The notes under the pieces are model-generated. The model saw only the letters and a program-made list of their open reading frames with translations, ran no database searches and was not told the DNA's origin. Both the position numbers and the translations under genes were made by a program. From CBDDGJ01 sp965199285 (GTDB lineage: Bacteria; Pseudomonadota; Alphaproteobacteria; RS24), in contig OZ240687.1 of the NCBI GenBank assembly GCA_965199285.1, positions 248,001 to 312,000 of the forward strand: 64,000 bases of DNA, given 5' to 3'. This document shows, in pieces, positions 8,580 to 17,130 of the stretch. Positions within the stretch are counted from its first letter, which is position 1. Every line of letters begins with the position of its first letter.

Positions 8580-9035
8580 ATGGCAGGAAGTGTAAATAAA
8601 GTTATTTTGGTCGGAAATTTGGGCGCAGACCCGGATGTGCGCAGTACGAAAGATGGCCGCCCTGTGGTTAATTTGAGCATTGCCACCAGCGAAAGCTGGA
8701 AAGACAAAATGTCGGGCGAGCGGCGCGAGAAAACCGAATGGCATCGCGTGGTGATTTTTTCCGAAGGTCTATGTCGGGTGGCAGAACAATATTTGCGCAA
8801 AGGCAGTAAGGTCTATATTGAAGGCCAACTTCAAACCCGCAAATGGCAGGATGATTCAGGCAATGATCGCTATTCAACTGAGATTGTTCTGCAAGGGTTT
8901 AATAGCAGTCTCACAATGCTCGATAGCCGTAATTCTGGCGGTGACTCTTATCAATCAGAAGCGGTTGATAACCGAATGGGTGACGCACCGGCAGGGGCAG
9001 GCGGCGGCGATCTTGATGATGATATTCCGTTTTAG
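8580..9035 (+). CDS. ssb: Single-stranded DNA-binding protein
   Basis: Protects single-stranded DNA in replication, recombination and repair and recruits partners through its C-terminal tail. The 151-residue product has the OB-fold start NKVILVGNLGADPDVRS, the central TEWHRVVIF and the oligomer region LRKGSKVYIEGQLQTRKW (residues 1-110), a Gly/Ser-rich linker, and the canonical acidic tip DDDIPF. A ribosome site (TGGAGAGATAA) precedes the ATG. It is divergent from uvrA and upstream of gyrA, a common alphaproteobacterial order. The codons for the last residues and stop are part of a three-copy repeat. Confidence 0.98.
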   Translation: MAGSVNKVILVGNLGADPDVRSTKDGRPVVNLSIATSESWKDKMSGERREKTEWHRVVIFSEGLCRVAEQYLRKGSKVYIEGQLQTRKWQDDSGNDRYSTEIVLQGFNSSLTMLDSRNSGGDSYQSEAVDNRMGDAPAGAGGGDLDDDIPF

Positions 9036-9080
9036 TAAACAAATGGCCATTTTAGTAAAAGTAACTGGCCGTTTTAGTAA
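9027..9080 (+). repeat. Three imperfect copies of CCGTTTTAGTAA at ssb 3' end
   Basis: Copies start at 9027 (CCGTTTTAGTAA, containing the ssb stop TAG), 9047 (CCATTTTAGTAA) and 9069 (CCGTTTTAGTAA), offset by 20 and 22 bp. Copies 2 and 3 share a longer TGGCC prefix. Each contains TAGTAA, so several stop codons occur in more than one frame. No hairpin or T-run is evident, so it is not a standard terminator. Confidence 0.7.
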
Positions 9081-9203
9081 GTGTTTGATATAAAGTAATA
9101 TTTTTGCATATCGAAATCAGCTTTATCTGCCTTTATGGTTGCGACTCATAAAGCAGAAATGCTAATATATTGGTAATGGTAATCATGTGAAACGAGCTGG
9201 CTT

Positions 9204-12125
9204 TTGAGTGACGATATAGACAATTCCGAAACCAATAATCCGGATGATGATAATGTCATTATTGCGGATGATACGCCGCCATCTGCCCCTGATGAAGGAA
9301 ATGATAGCGGGGGTGATAAGGGAAGTGATGGGGGCGATGAACCACCCGCATCGGGTGCGGCTTCTGGCGCGACACCGCCGCCGGAAAATGATGTAAACCC
9401 AATCACATTAGAAGAGGAAATGCGCACCTCTTATCTCGATTATGCAATGAGCGTGATTGTCAGCCGTGCCCTGCCAGATATACGCGATGGGTTGAAGCCC
9501 GTGCATCGGCGGATTTTATTTTCCATGCACGAAAATGGCTATGATTATAATAAGCCCTACCGCAAATCGGCGCGGGTGGTGGGGGATGTGATCGGTAAAT
9601 ATCACCCGCATGGCGATCAGTCGATTTATGATGCGCTGGTGCGGATGGCGCAAGATTTTTCAATGCGTTTGCCCTTATTAGATGGGCAGGGCAATTTTGG
9701 TTCAGTTGATGGCGACCCGCCTGCCGCTATGCGTTACACTGAAGTGCGGATGGCGAAACCCGCCCATGCTTTATTGGAAGATATTGATAAAGATACGGTC
9801 GATTTTCAGGATAATTATGATAATAGCGAGCGCGAGCCGCAAGTCTTGCCAGCACGGATTCCCAATCTTTTGGTTAATGGCGGCAGCGGGATTGCGGTTG
9901 GGATGGCAACCAATGTGCCGCCGCATAATTTAGGCGAACTTATCGAAGCCTGTTTGAAGCTGCTGGATCATCCGCATTTATCGGATGAAGAATTATTAGC
10001 AATTGTACCAGGACCAGATTTTCCTACGGGTGGTTATATCTTAGGCCGCAATGGCTCAAGTAGCGCGGTGCTGACGGGACGCGGTTCGATTGTGATGCGC
10101 GGCAAGGCAGTGATTGAGGACATCCGTAAAAATCGCGAAGCGATCATCATTACTGAAATTCCTTATCAGGTGAATAAAGCCTCTATGATTGAGAAAATCG
10201 CCGCTTTGGTGCGCGAAAAAACGATTGAGGGGATTAGCGATATTCGCGATGAGTCGGATCGGCAGGGTATGCGCGTGGTGGTGGAGCTGAAAACCGGCGC
10301 AATGGGTGATGTGGTGCTCAACCAGCTTTATCGCTATTCACAATTACAAACCAGTTTTGGCGCAAATATGCTGGCCTTACATGGAGGGCGGCCACAATTA
10401 ATGAATTTGCGGCAAATGCTTTCCGCTTTTCTGGAGTTTCGGGAAGAAGTTATTACACGGCGCTGTAAATTTGACCTTAACAAAGCGCGCGACCGGGCGC
10501 ATGTTTTGGCGGGGCTGGCGATTGCGGTTGCCAATATTGATGAGGTGATAGCGCTTATTCGCGCTGCGCCATCACCGGTTGCGGCGCGTGAACAGCTTAT
10601 GGAACGCCATTGGCCGGCGCAGGATATTGCGCCGCTTATCCAGTTGATTGATGACCCGCTACATAAATTGCGCGATGATGGCACTTATATATTAAGCGAA
10701 GCGCAGGCGCGGGCAATTTTGGAATTGCGCTTGCAGCGTTTAACCGCTTTGGGGCGGGATGAAATTGGCGATGAATTAAAAACGCTTGGCGAGCAAATCA
10801 CCGACTTGCTGGATATTTTGCGCTCGCGGGCGCGGGTGCAGAATATTATTCGCGAAGAGCTAAATCAGGTGAATGAAGAATTTGCCACCCCGCGCCGTTC
10901 GGATATTTTGGATGATGTTGATGAGATGGATGATGAAAGCTTTATCCCCTCGGAAGAGGTGGTCGTCACTGTCAGCCATGCGGGTTATGTGAAACGCGTA
11001 CCACTTTCAACCTATCGAGCGCAAAAGCGCGGCGGCAAAGGGCGCTCGGGGATGAATACGAAGGATGAAGATTTCGTCACCCGCATTTTTGTTGCCAATA
11101 CGCATCAGCCGGTTCTCTTCTTCTCAACGACGGGCATGGTGTATAAGCTGAAAGTCTGGAAATTGCCGCAAGCCAATCCGCAATCGCGCGGTAAAGCGCT
11201 GGTTAATCTACTCCCTTTACAAGAAGGGGAAGGGATTGCCGCGATTATGGCACTGCCGCAAGATGAAGACAGTTGGGCGGCGCTCAATATTATGTTTGCC
11301 ACGAGTTTCGGCAATATCCGTCGCAATCTTTTATCCGATTTCACGCAAATCAATCGCAATGGTAAAATTGCTATGAAACCTGATGAGGGGGAGCGGATTG
11401 TCGGGGTCGAAATATGCGCGCCGGAAGATAATGTTTTGTTGACCAGCTCGACAGGGCGCTGTATTCGGTTTCCGGTTGAGGCGGTACGGGTTTTCCGGTC
11501 GCGCAACTCAACCGGCGTTAGGGGCATCCGGCTCGATGAGGGAGCAGAAATTATCTCAATGGCAATTTTGCGGCACACGGATGCAACACCGGCAGAGCGC
11601 AATAGTTATCTCAAACAAGCCAATGCCATTCGCCGTGCCGCTGATGGTGAGACAGAACCGGCTGTGCCAGATGTCGCAATAGAGGATGAAACTGAAAATG
11701 GCGATGGAGAAGCGGCTTTATCACCTGAACGCTATGCCGAACTGGGGGCGCATGAGCAGTTTATTTTAACCGTTAGTGAAAATGGCTATGGTAAACGCTC
11801 TTCGGCCTATGAATATCGAATATCTGGGCGTGGCGGTAAGGGCATTATCGGGATGACCATTACCGAACGCAATGGCAAATTAATCGCCGCGTTTCCGGTT
11901 GAAGAAACCGATCAAATTATGCTGGTCACGAATGAAGGCACACTTATTCGCTGCCCGATTGATGATGTTCGGATTGCCGGGCGTAATACGCAAGGGGTGA
12001 CCATATTCCGTACCGAAGAAGATGCGCGTGTCGTATCGGTCATTCGTCTGGTTGATAGTTCTCCGGAAGAGGAAGGGGATGATACGCCGGAAGATAATAT
12101 CCCCGAACAAGAGGGGGAGGCGTAA
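9204..12125 (+). CDS. gyrA: DNA gyrase subunit A with acidic N-terminal extension
   Basis: Breaks and rejoins DNA to introduce negative supercoils with GyrB. The 973-residue product is longer than typical (about 870-920). Residues 1-66 are a low-complexity Asp/Gly/Pro/Ser-rich stretch before the usual start (LEEEMRTSYLDYAMSVIVS). The catalytic tyrosine is Y178 in AMRYTE. The GyrA box AQKRGGKGRSG identifies gyrase, not topoisomerase IV. The C-terminal domain carries an acidic insert (about residues 820-840) and an acidic tail. The position equivalent to E. coli Ser83 is Gln139 in HPHGDQSIYD; Asp87 is kept. The start is TTG at 9204. No ATG/GTG lies in frame before the conserved region, so part of the extension could be non-coding only if another TTG were used. 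coaD follows 1 base after the stop. Confidence 0.97.
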   Translation: MSDDIDNSETNNPDDDNVIIADDTPPSAPDEGNDSGGDKGSDGGDEPPASGAASGATPPPENDVNPITLEEEMRTSYLDYAMSVIVSRALPDIRDGLKPVHRRILFSMHENGYDYNKPYRKSARVVGDVIGKYHPHGDQSIYDALVRMAQDFSMRLPLLDGQGNFGSVDGDPPAAMRYTEVRMAKPAHALLEDIDKDTVDFQDNYDNSEREPQVLPARIPNLLVNGGSGIAVGMATNVPPHNLGELIEACLKLLDHPHLSDEELLAIVPGPDFPTGGYILGRNGSSSAVLTGRGSIVMRGKAVIEDIRKNREAIIITEIPYQVNKASMIEKIAALVREKTIEGISDIRDESDRQGMRVVVELKTGAMGDVVLNQLYRYSQLQTSFGANMLALHGGRPQLMNLRQMLSAFLEFREEVITRRCKFDLNKARDRAHVLAGLAIAVANIDEVIALIRAAPSPVAAREQLMERHWPAQDIAPLIQLIDDPLHKLRDDGTYILSEAQARAILELRLQRLTALGRDEIGDELKTLGEQITDLLDILRSRARVQNIIREELNQVNEEFATPRRSDILDDVDEMDDESFIPSEEVVVTVSHAGYVKRVPLSTYRAQKRGGKGRSGMNTKDEDFVTRIFVANTHQPVLFFSTTGMVYKLKVWKLPQANPQSRGKALVNLLPLQEGEGIAAIMALPQDEDSWAALNIMFATSFGNIRRNLLSDFTQINRNGKIAMKPDEGERIVGVEICAPEDNVLLTSSTGRCIRFPVEAVRVFRSRNSTGVRGIRLDEGAEIISMAILRHTDATPAERNSYLKQANAIRRAADGETEPAVPDVAIEDETENGDGEAALSPERYAELGAHEQFILTVSENGYGKRSSAYEYRISGRGGKGIIGMTITERNGKLIAAFPVEETDQIMLVTNEGTLIRCPIDDVRIAGRNTQGVTIFRTEEDARVVSVIRLVDSSPEEEGDDTPEDNIPEQEGEA

Positions 12126-12126
12126 T

Positions 12127-12630
12127 ATGCGGATAGGGCTTTATCCAGGCAGTTTTGATCCACCCACATTGGGGCATTTTGATATTATCAAACGCAGTTT
12201 TGCGTTGGTTGATAGGCTGATAATTGGGATTGGTATTCACGCCACCAAAACCCCGCTTTTTTCGTTTGAACAGCGCGAAGAGATGTTGCAAGAAGAGCTC
12301 GCTGATTTTACTGCTACGCATAATGTCACGCTTGAGGTTATACATTTTGAAGGATTATTGGTTGATGTGGCGCGCGAGAAACAAGCGACACTTATCATTC
12401 GTGGGTTGCGCAATGGTGGGGATTATGAATATGAAGCGCCAATGGTGACGCTTAACCGGCAGATGAATCCGGAGGTTGAGATGGTGTTTTTAGCCGCCGC
12501 GCCTGAAGTGGCGGCTATTTCCTCTACATTAGTGCGACAAATTGCCGATTTTGGTGGTGATATTTCGCAATTCGTGCCGCCCGCGATTGCAGAAAAAATA
12601 AAAATAGAAAAATTAAAGCAGAAAAAGTAA
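12127..12630 (+). CDS. coaD: Phosphopantetheine adenylyltransferase
   Basis: Fourth step of coenzyme A synthesis: 4'-phosphopantetheine plus ATP gives dephospho-CoA. The ATG at 12127 was chosen because the conserved N-terminus MRIGLYPGSFDPPTLGH begins there and a strong ribosome site (GAGGGGGAGG) sits just upstream; an in-frame start at 12022 would lie inside gyrA and add 35 unrelated residues. In the 167-residue protein the nucleotidyltransferase T/HxGH motif (TLGH), the arginine-rich IIRGLRNGGDYEYE and the closing ISSTLVRQI are present. Coupled to gyrA (1-base gap) and followed by the cyclophilin gene. Confidence 0.97.
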   Translation: MRIGLYPGSFDPPTLGHFDIIKRSFALVDRLIIGIGIHATKTPLFSFEQREEMLQEELADFTATHNVTLEVIHFEGLLVDVAREKQATLIIRGLRNGGDYEYEAPMVTLNRQMNPEVEMVFLAAAPEVAAISSTLVRQIADFGGDISQFVPPAIAEKIKIEKLKQKK

Positions 12631-12657
12631 AACAGGTTCTGAGTTAGGAGGCCATAA

Positions 12658-13203
12658 ATGCGTTTGAAAAATTTCTATAAAATTTTCGGGTTAGCGCTTG
12701 TTTTTATGCTGATACCTTTTATAGGAGAAGCGAAGAAAATAAAGATAGGCGGAGTAGGGAGTAATATTATGTTAATGCAATTAAAGGATGGTGTCGTTAA
12801 AATTAAATTGCGGGATGATTTAGCGCCGGAGCATATTAAGCGTATAAAGCAGCTTATCCGGGCTGAATTTTATGATGGGCATAAATTCCATCGGGTGATA
12901 GATGGGTTTATGGCGCAAACCGGTGACCCAACCGGAACCGGCATGGGCGGTTCTGATTACCCTGATTTGCGGGCGGAATTTTCGCGCGCGCCATTTTTGC
13001 GCGGCACATTGGGGATGGCGCGCTCACAACATCCTGATAGCGCCAACAGTCAATTCTTCATCTGCTTTGAAGATGCGCCATGGCTCAATGGTCAATATAC
13101 GATTATTGGCCAGGTGATTGAGGGGATGGAATATGTTGATAATATCACCCGTGGCGAACCGCCAGAAAATCCTGACCAAATTATCTCTTTGCGACTTGAA
13201 TAG
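12658..13203 (+). CDS. Exported cyclophilin-type peptidyl-prolyl isomerase
   Basis: Catalyses cis-trans isomerisation at proline bonds, here probably in the periplasm. A hydrophobic N-terminus with basic start (residues 1-25, ending GEA before KKIKIG) looks like a signal peptide. The cyclophilin core shows FHRVIDGFMAQTGDP with the catalytic Phe/Arg pair, the segment LGMARSQHPDSANSQFFI, and the Trp-containing loop APWLNGQYTIIGQV. Total 181 residues, normal for a single-domain bacterial cyclophilin. A ribosome site (TTAGGAGG) precedes the ATG. It lies between coaD and queA in a same-strand run from gyrA to tgt, an arrangement found in other alphaproteobacteria. Confidence 0.93.
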   Translation: MRLKNFYKIFGLALVFMLIPFIGEAKKIKIGGVGSNIMLMQLKDGVVKIKLRDDLAPEHIKRIKQLIRAEFYDGHKFHRVIDGFMAQTGDPTGTGMGGSDYPDLRAEFSRAPFLRGTLGMARSQHPDSANSQFFICFEDAPWLNGQYTIIGQVIEGMEYVDNITRGEPPENPDQIISLRLE

Positions 13204-13222
13204 TGATATTCTGTCATCATAG

Positions 13223-14287
13223 ATGAAGCGTATAGATTTTGACTTCGAGCTTCCTGAAGGCTTAATCGCGTTACGGCCGCAAGAAAACCGTCTCACCGCC
13301 CGCTTGCTAAAAATTGGACAGGGCGATTATCAACATGCGCAGATTGCTGATTTGCCGAACTTCATTCAAAAGGGTGATGTTCTTGTCATTAATAATACCA
13401 AAGTTTTACCGGCGCGGTTGTACGGGGTTCGCAAACGTGAGGGGGCTCTAGATGAAACAGGCGCACGGGTTGAGGTCACTTTAACCAAGCGGCTTGATGC
13501 GGTGAACTGGCGCTGTTTTTTGCGTCCGGCAAAACGGGTGCGGGTAGGGGATATTTTGCAGTTTGATGAGATTCGAGCAAAGATTCTATCCCGTCAAGAG
13601 GGGGAAGCTGAAATTTGTTTTGATATTCCGCCCGCCGCGATGGACTCGATTTTAACGCGCATTGGGCAAATGCCCTTACCGCCTTATATTGAAAGCAAAC
13701 GCCCCACCGATGCGCAAGATGAGCAAGATTATCAAACCATATTTGCCCGCCATCAAGGAGCGATTGCCGCGCCGACGGCAGGATTGCATTTTACTCCCGA
13801 ACTTATGGCGCAAATTAAAGCGCAAGGCGTGCAGATTGTTGAACTGACGCTACATGTCGGAGCAGGAACATTCCTCCCCGTTAAGGTGGATGATATTGCC
13901 GCCCACAAAATGCACGCCGAATGGGGACAGATAAGTGCTAAGAGTGCAGCGCAAATTAATGCTGCAAAAGCGGCGGGCGGGCGGGTGGTTGCGATTGGTA
14001 CAACCTCTTTGCGCCTGCTTGAAAGCGCGGCGGATGCGGAGGGTATGGTGCATCCATTTGAAGGTGAGACGGATATTTTTATTTCACCGGGTTATCGATT
14101 TAAGATTGTCGATAGCTTATTAACCAATTTTCACCTTCCGCAATCGAGCCTGTTTATGTTGGTCTGCGCTTTTGCTGGCTATGAAACTATGCGACAAGCC
14201 TATAAGCTTGCCATTGACCAGAAATATAGGTTTTATTCTTATGGCGATGCGTGCTTTTTAGAGCGCGCGCCAATGATAGAGACGTGA
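13223..14287 (+). CDS. queA: S-adenosylmethionine:tRNA ribosyltransferase-isomerase
   Basis: Transfers the ribosyl part of S-adenosylmethionine to preQ1 in tRNA to make epoxyqueuosine. The 354-residue length is typical. Conserved parts: the N-terminus FDFELPEGLIALRP, DVLVINNTKVLPARL, APTAGLHFT, the THVGAGTF-like block LTLHVGAGTFLPV, and the C-terminal SLLTNFHLPQSSLFMLVCAFAG. The start follows the cyclophilin stop by 19 bp and tgt begins 13 bp downstream, so queA and tgt form the queuosine pair. An 8-bp direct repeat (TGATAGAG) straddles the stop codon. Confidence 0.98.
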   Translation: MKRIDFDFELPEGLIALRPQENRLTARLLKIGQGDYQHAQIADLPNFIQKGDVLVINNTKVLPARLYGVRKREGALDETGARVEVTLTKRLDAVNWRCFLRPAKRVRVGDILQFDEIRAKILSRQEGEAEICFDIPPAAMDSILTRIGQMPLPPYIESKRPTDAQDEQDYQTIFARHQGAIAAPTAGLHFTPELMAQIKAQGVQIVELTLHVGAGTFLPVKVDDIAAHKMHAEWGQISAKSAAQINAAKAAGGRVVAIGTTSLRLLESAADAEGMVHPFEGETDIFISPGYRFKIVDSLLTNFHLPQSSLFMLVCAFAGYETMRQAYKLAIDQKYRFYSYGDACFLERAPMIET

Positions 14288-14300
14288 TAGAGCAAGAGAT

Positions 14301-15419
14301 ATGAAATTTACTTTATTAGGGCAAGATGGCGCGGCGCGGCTTGGCAAAATTGAAACCCCGCGCGGGATCATTCGTACCCCTGCCTTCATGCCGGTTGGCA
14401 CGGCTGCAACCGTAAAGGCCATGTATCCCGAACAAGTGCGCGAGAGCGGCGCGGATGTTTTGCTTGGTAACACATATCACCTGATGTTGCGCCCGGGTGC
14501 AGAAGAAATTGCGCAGCTTGGGGGCTTGCATGAGTTTATGCAATGGCCGCACCCTATTCTTACTGATAGTGGCGGCTTTCAGGTGATGTCATTAGCCAAA
14601 TTGCGTAAAATGACCGAGCAGGGGGTAGAGTTTCAGAGCCATATTGATGGTCGTAAATATATGCTCACGCCTGAGCGGAGCATTGAAATTCAAACCCTGC
14701 TTGGCGCCAATATTCGGATGGTGTTGGATGAATGCACACCCTATCCCGCCAGTCTCGAACAGGCGGAAAGCTCGATGCAGCTCTCTTTACGCTGGGCAGA
14801 GCGCTCCAAACAAGCATTTGCCGATTATGATAAGGGCGAGGGTGATGCGCTATTTGGCATTGTGCAAGGCGGCATTTATGAACCCTTGCGGCAGCACAGC
14901 GTAAAAGCGCTCCGAAATATTGGTTTTGATGGCTATGCGATAGGCGGGCTGGCGGTTGGCGAAGGCCAAGAGATGATGCTCTCCGTGCTTGATTTTACCC
15001 TGCCTCTGCTGCCGCAAAATGCACCGCATTATCTGATGGGGGTTGGCACGCCGGATGATTTGGTCGAAGCGGTAAAGCGCGGCATTGATATGTTTGATTG
15101 CGTGATGCCCAGCCGTGCCGGGCGGCATGGCACGGTCTATACATGGCGCGGCAAGGTTAATATTCGCAATGCTCGCCATGCCCATGATCCACGCCCCTTA
15201 GCAGAAGATAGCCCGATTGCCAATTATAGTCGCGCCTATTTGCATCATTTGCATCGCTGTGAAGAATATTTGGGGGCGATGCTGCTGAGCTGGCATAATC
15301 TTGATTTTTATCAGAAGCTAATGGCGGCGATGCGGGATGCGATCCATGAAAATCGCTTTACCCAATTTTATGATGATTTCAAAACCCAGCAAACCCTAGG
15401 GGATATAGAGGAAGCCTAA
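14301..15419 (+). CDS. tgt: Queuine/preQ1 tRNA-guanine transglycosylase lacking the zinc cysteines
   Basis: Exchanges guanine-34 for preQ1 in GUN-anticodon tRNAs. The 372 residues carry the catalytic set: TDSGGFQVMS (substrate Asp), MVLDECTPYP, GGLAVGE, and the nucleophile Asp in RGIDMFDCVMPSR. Family members normally bind a structural zinc through CxCxxC plus a histidine, just before YSRAYLHHL. Here that stretch (residues 301-308, 15201-15224) reads AEDSPIAN: all three cysteines are missing and the loop looks about three residues shorter, although the partner His in SWHN is kept. The frame is intact on both sides, so this is not an obvious frameshift. Partner gene queA is directly upstream. 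The end overlaps the convergent dioxygenase gene by 4 bases. Confidence 0.94.
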   Translation: MKFTLLGQDGAARLGKIETPRGIIRTPAFMPVGTAATVKAMYPEQVRESGADVLLGNTYHLMLRPGAEEIAQLGGLHEFMQWPHPILTDSGGFQVMSLAKLRKMTEQGVEFQSHIDGRKYMLTPERSIEIQTLLGANIRMVLDECTPYPASLEQAESSMQLSLRWAERSKQAFADYDKGEGDALFGIVQGGIYEPLRQHSVKALRNIGFDGYAIGGLAVGEGQEMMLSVLDFTLPLLPQNAPHYLMGVGTPDDLVEAVKRGIDMFDCVMPSRAGRHGTVYTWRGKVNIRNARHAHDPRPLAEDSPIANYSRAYLHHLHRCEEYLGAMLLSWHNLDFYQKLMAAMRDAIHENRFTQFYDDFKTQQTLGDIEEA

Positions 15420-16252
15420 ACAGGTTTTTCACCTTCAATCGTCACCCGATACATCAGCCGCTCAAATTGCTGATAATCATCGACAGCATAATGTTGCATG
15501 CAGCGATTATCCCATAGCGCAATGGTGTTTTCGCTCCACTGAAAGCGGCAGCAAAATTCCGGCCGTGTCGCATGGGTGAAAAGAAATTGCAGCAAGGGCT
15601 GGCTTTCTTTTTCGCTCATCCCAGCAAAGCGCAAGGTGAACATATCATTGACATAAAGAGCCTTGCGACCGGTTATGGGATGCGTGCGAATGACAGGGTG
15701 AACCACCTCATCCATAATCGAGTCATCCCAGCTATAAGTGATGGCGGTTTTCTTCTCATATTTTTCTTGTGCGGTTTCGCTGGTATAGGCGAGGCGTGCT
15801 GAATGCACGGCATGTAATGGTGCGAGCATTTTTTTCATCTCATCCGATAAGCGCTCATAGGCTAGATATTGATTGGCAAAGAGCGTATCGCCGCCATAGG
15901 GGGGAATGGTTTTGCCATAGAGCACCGAACCCATGCTTGGTTTTTCAAAAAAACTATTATCCGTATGCCAGCCCACCCCAAAAGACGCGCTCTCACCTGC
16001 TGGCTTTAGAACTTTGGTGATTTCGGGCGTGTCTTCCATGCCATCGACAATCGGGTGAATCTCAAGCTCACCAAAGCGGCGCGCAAACGCAATTTGTTGG
16101 GCGAGCGTAATATCCTGATTACGTAAGAAAATAACCCCATAATCCATCAGGCTTTGAAAGATGAAATCAAATTCTGAATTACTTAAATCGGCAATATTAG
16201 CGCCGATAATTTCAGCACCACAGGCGCCAGTTATGGGTTGTTGCGTTATCAT
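15416..16252 (-). CDS. TauD/TfdA-family Fe(II)/2-oxoglutarate dioxygenase
   Basis: A 278-residue oxygenase of the taurine dioxygenase family, which couples 2-oxoglutarate decarboxylation to substrate hydroxylation. The iron ligands are visible: H96 and D98 in GWHTDNSF and a distal His in WDNRCMQHYAVDD, followed by the 2-oxoglutarate-binding Arg in LMYRVTIEG. The order and length fit TauD/TfdA. The substrate is open (taurine, alkylsulfate, aryloxyacid or carnitine-like). There is no sulfonate ABC transporter nearby. It is last in a minus-strand series with the MAPEG, thioesterase and small membrane protein genes; 3 bases separate it from the MAPEG gene. Confidence 0.87.
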   Translation of the reverse strand: MITQQPITGACGAEIIGANIADLSNSEFDFIFQSLMDYGVIFLRNQDITLAQQIAFARRFGELEIHPIVDGMEDTPEITKVLKPAGESASFGVGWHTDNSFFEKPSMGSVLYGKTIPPYGGDTLFANQYLAYERLSDEMKKMLAPLHAVHSARLAYTSETAQEKYEKKTAITYSWDDSIMDEVVHPVIRTHPITGRKALYVNDMFTLRFAGMSEKESQPLLQFLFTHATRPEFCCRFQWSENTIALWDNRCMQHYAVDDYQQFERLMYRVTIEGEKPV

Positions 16253-16255
16253 AAT

Positions 16256-16678
16256 TCATTGCCCCATTGCTGCCAGTGAAGTTGCGATTTGATAAATCAC
16301 CCCGCCGAGCGCGCCTAGCAATAATATGATGGTTGATAAAAACCCGATAAGAAAGCCCGTTGCCCGTTTTTGCGCCTCTTGGTAATAACCACGCGCATAG
16401 ATGATACGCCCAAGCACGAAAAATATACCTATAAGAGCGGCATAAGCATCACTATAGAGCAGAGCGAAAATCCATAAAGATGGGAAAAACATGATGATGG
16501 CTTCAACCGTATTGGCATGGGTTCTAAATACACGCAGAAATTCTTCTGGTCCATCGGTTGCCGGTGCTTGGATTTCATGTTTCCCGCGCGCTTTGCCAAC
16601 CTGCATGGTCATCCAGAAATAAACCAGCAAAGTTAATAAGGTTACAAGCGCTGTAAAAGGATATGTAATGGCTTCCAT
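16256..16678 (-). CDS. MAPEG-family membrane protein
   Basis: A 140-residue protein with four predicted membrane helices. The segment EEFLRVFRTHANTVE followed by a hydrophobic helix and the later GRIIYARGYYQEAQKR match the MAPEG family (membrane-associated proteins in eicosanoid and glutathione metabolism). In bacteria these proteins may carry glutathione transferase or peroxidase activity, but no function is proven for this subgroup. A good ribosome site (AGGAGATAAC) precedes the ATG. It sits between the thioesterase and TauD-like genes in the same direction, with gaps of 9 and 3 bp, so these four genes are probably one operon. Confidence 0.82.
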   Translation of the reverse strand: MEAITYPFTALVTLLTLLVYFWMTMQVGKARGKHEIQAPATDGPEEFLRVFRTHANTVEAIIMFFPSLWIFALLYSDAYAALIGIFFVLGRIIYARGYYQEAQKRATGFLIGFLSTIILLLGALGGVIYQIATSLAAMGQ

Positions 16679-16687
16679 TGTTATCTC

Positions 16688-17128
16688 CTATGTTTTTATC
16701 TTTTTCAATATACCGCTAAAGGTTGCAAGTATAGTGTCTTCCTCATCTTTTGTAAATATTCTACCGCGCACGAAAATCAGCGATTTTGTGTTGCGGGTGA
16801 CCTCGCCATCGGCAAATACAGCGCCGCGTTGTGAAGAGGCGGCGAGGAAGTCTGTCTGGCAAGATACGGTAACAGCATAGCCACGTTCATCATTATTTAT
16901 ATTAAGCTCATCATGGGCGATCACGAAAAGCGCATAATCGGCAAATGTCATCAGCAGCCCACCGTGCAAAAACCCGCCCCCATTCATATGCTGGTCAGAT
17001 GCAAGAAAGGCAGACAAATGCTTGCCATTTTTTTGTAGCTTCATAAAGAACGGGCCAGAGTGATTTTCAAACGGCTCATCAGCGGCCCATAAAGTAAAGC
17101 CGTTTAATTCTGGTGGTGGGCTTGGCAT
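16688..17128 (-). CDS. PaaI-like hotdog-fold thioesterase
   Basis: A 146-residue hotdog-fold protein. The segment NGGGFLHGGLLMTFADYALF (about residues 49-68) matches the PaaI/YdiI catalytic helix and its glycine-rich lead-in. Such enzymes hydrolyse acyl- or aryl-CoA thioesters, often clearing dead-end CoA esters in the cytosol. The C-terminal beta strands fit the same fold. Specific substrate unknown. It lies 2 bp downstream of the small membrane-protein gene and 9 bp upstream of the MAPEG gene, supporting co-transcription. Confidence 0.8.
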   Translation of the reverse strand: MPSPPPELNGFTLWAADEPFENHSGPFFMKLQKNGKHLSAFLASDQHMNGGGFLHGGLLMTFADYALFVIAHDELNINNDERGYAVTVSCQTDFLAASSQRGAVFADGEVTRNTKSLIFVRGRIFTKDEEDTILATFSGILKKIKT

Positions 17129-17130
17129 GT

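Noticed and set aside
14274..14292. TGATAGAG repeat over the queA stop as a functional element
   Set aside because: Eight bases only; chance is a sufficient explanation, though it fits the stop-repeat pattern.
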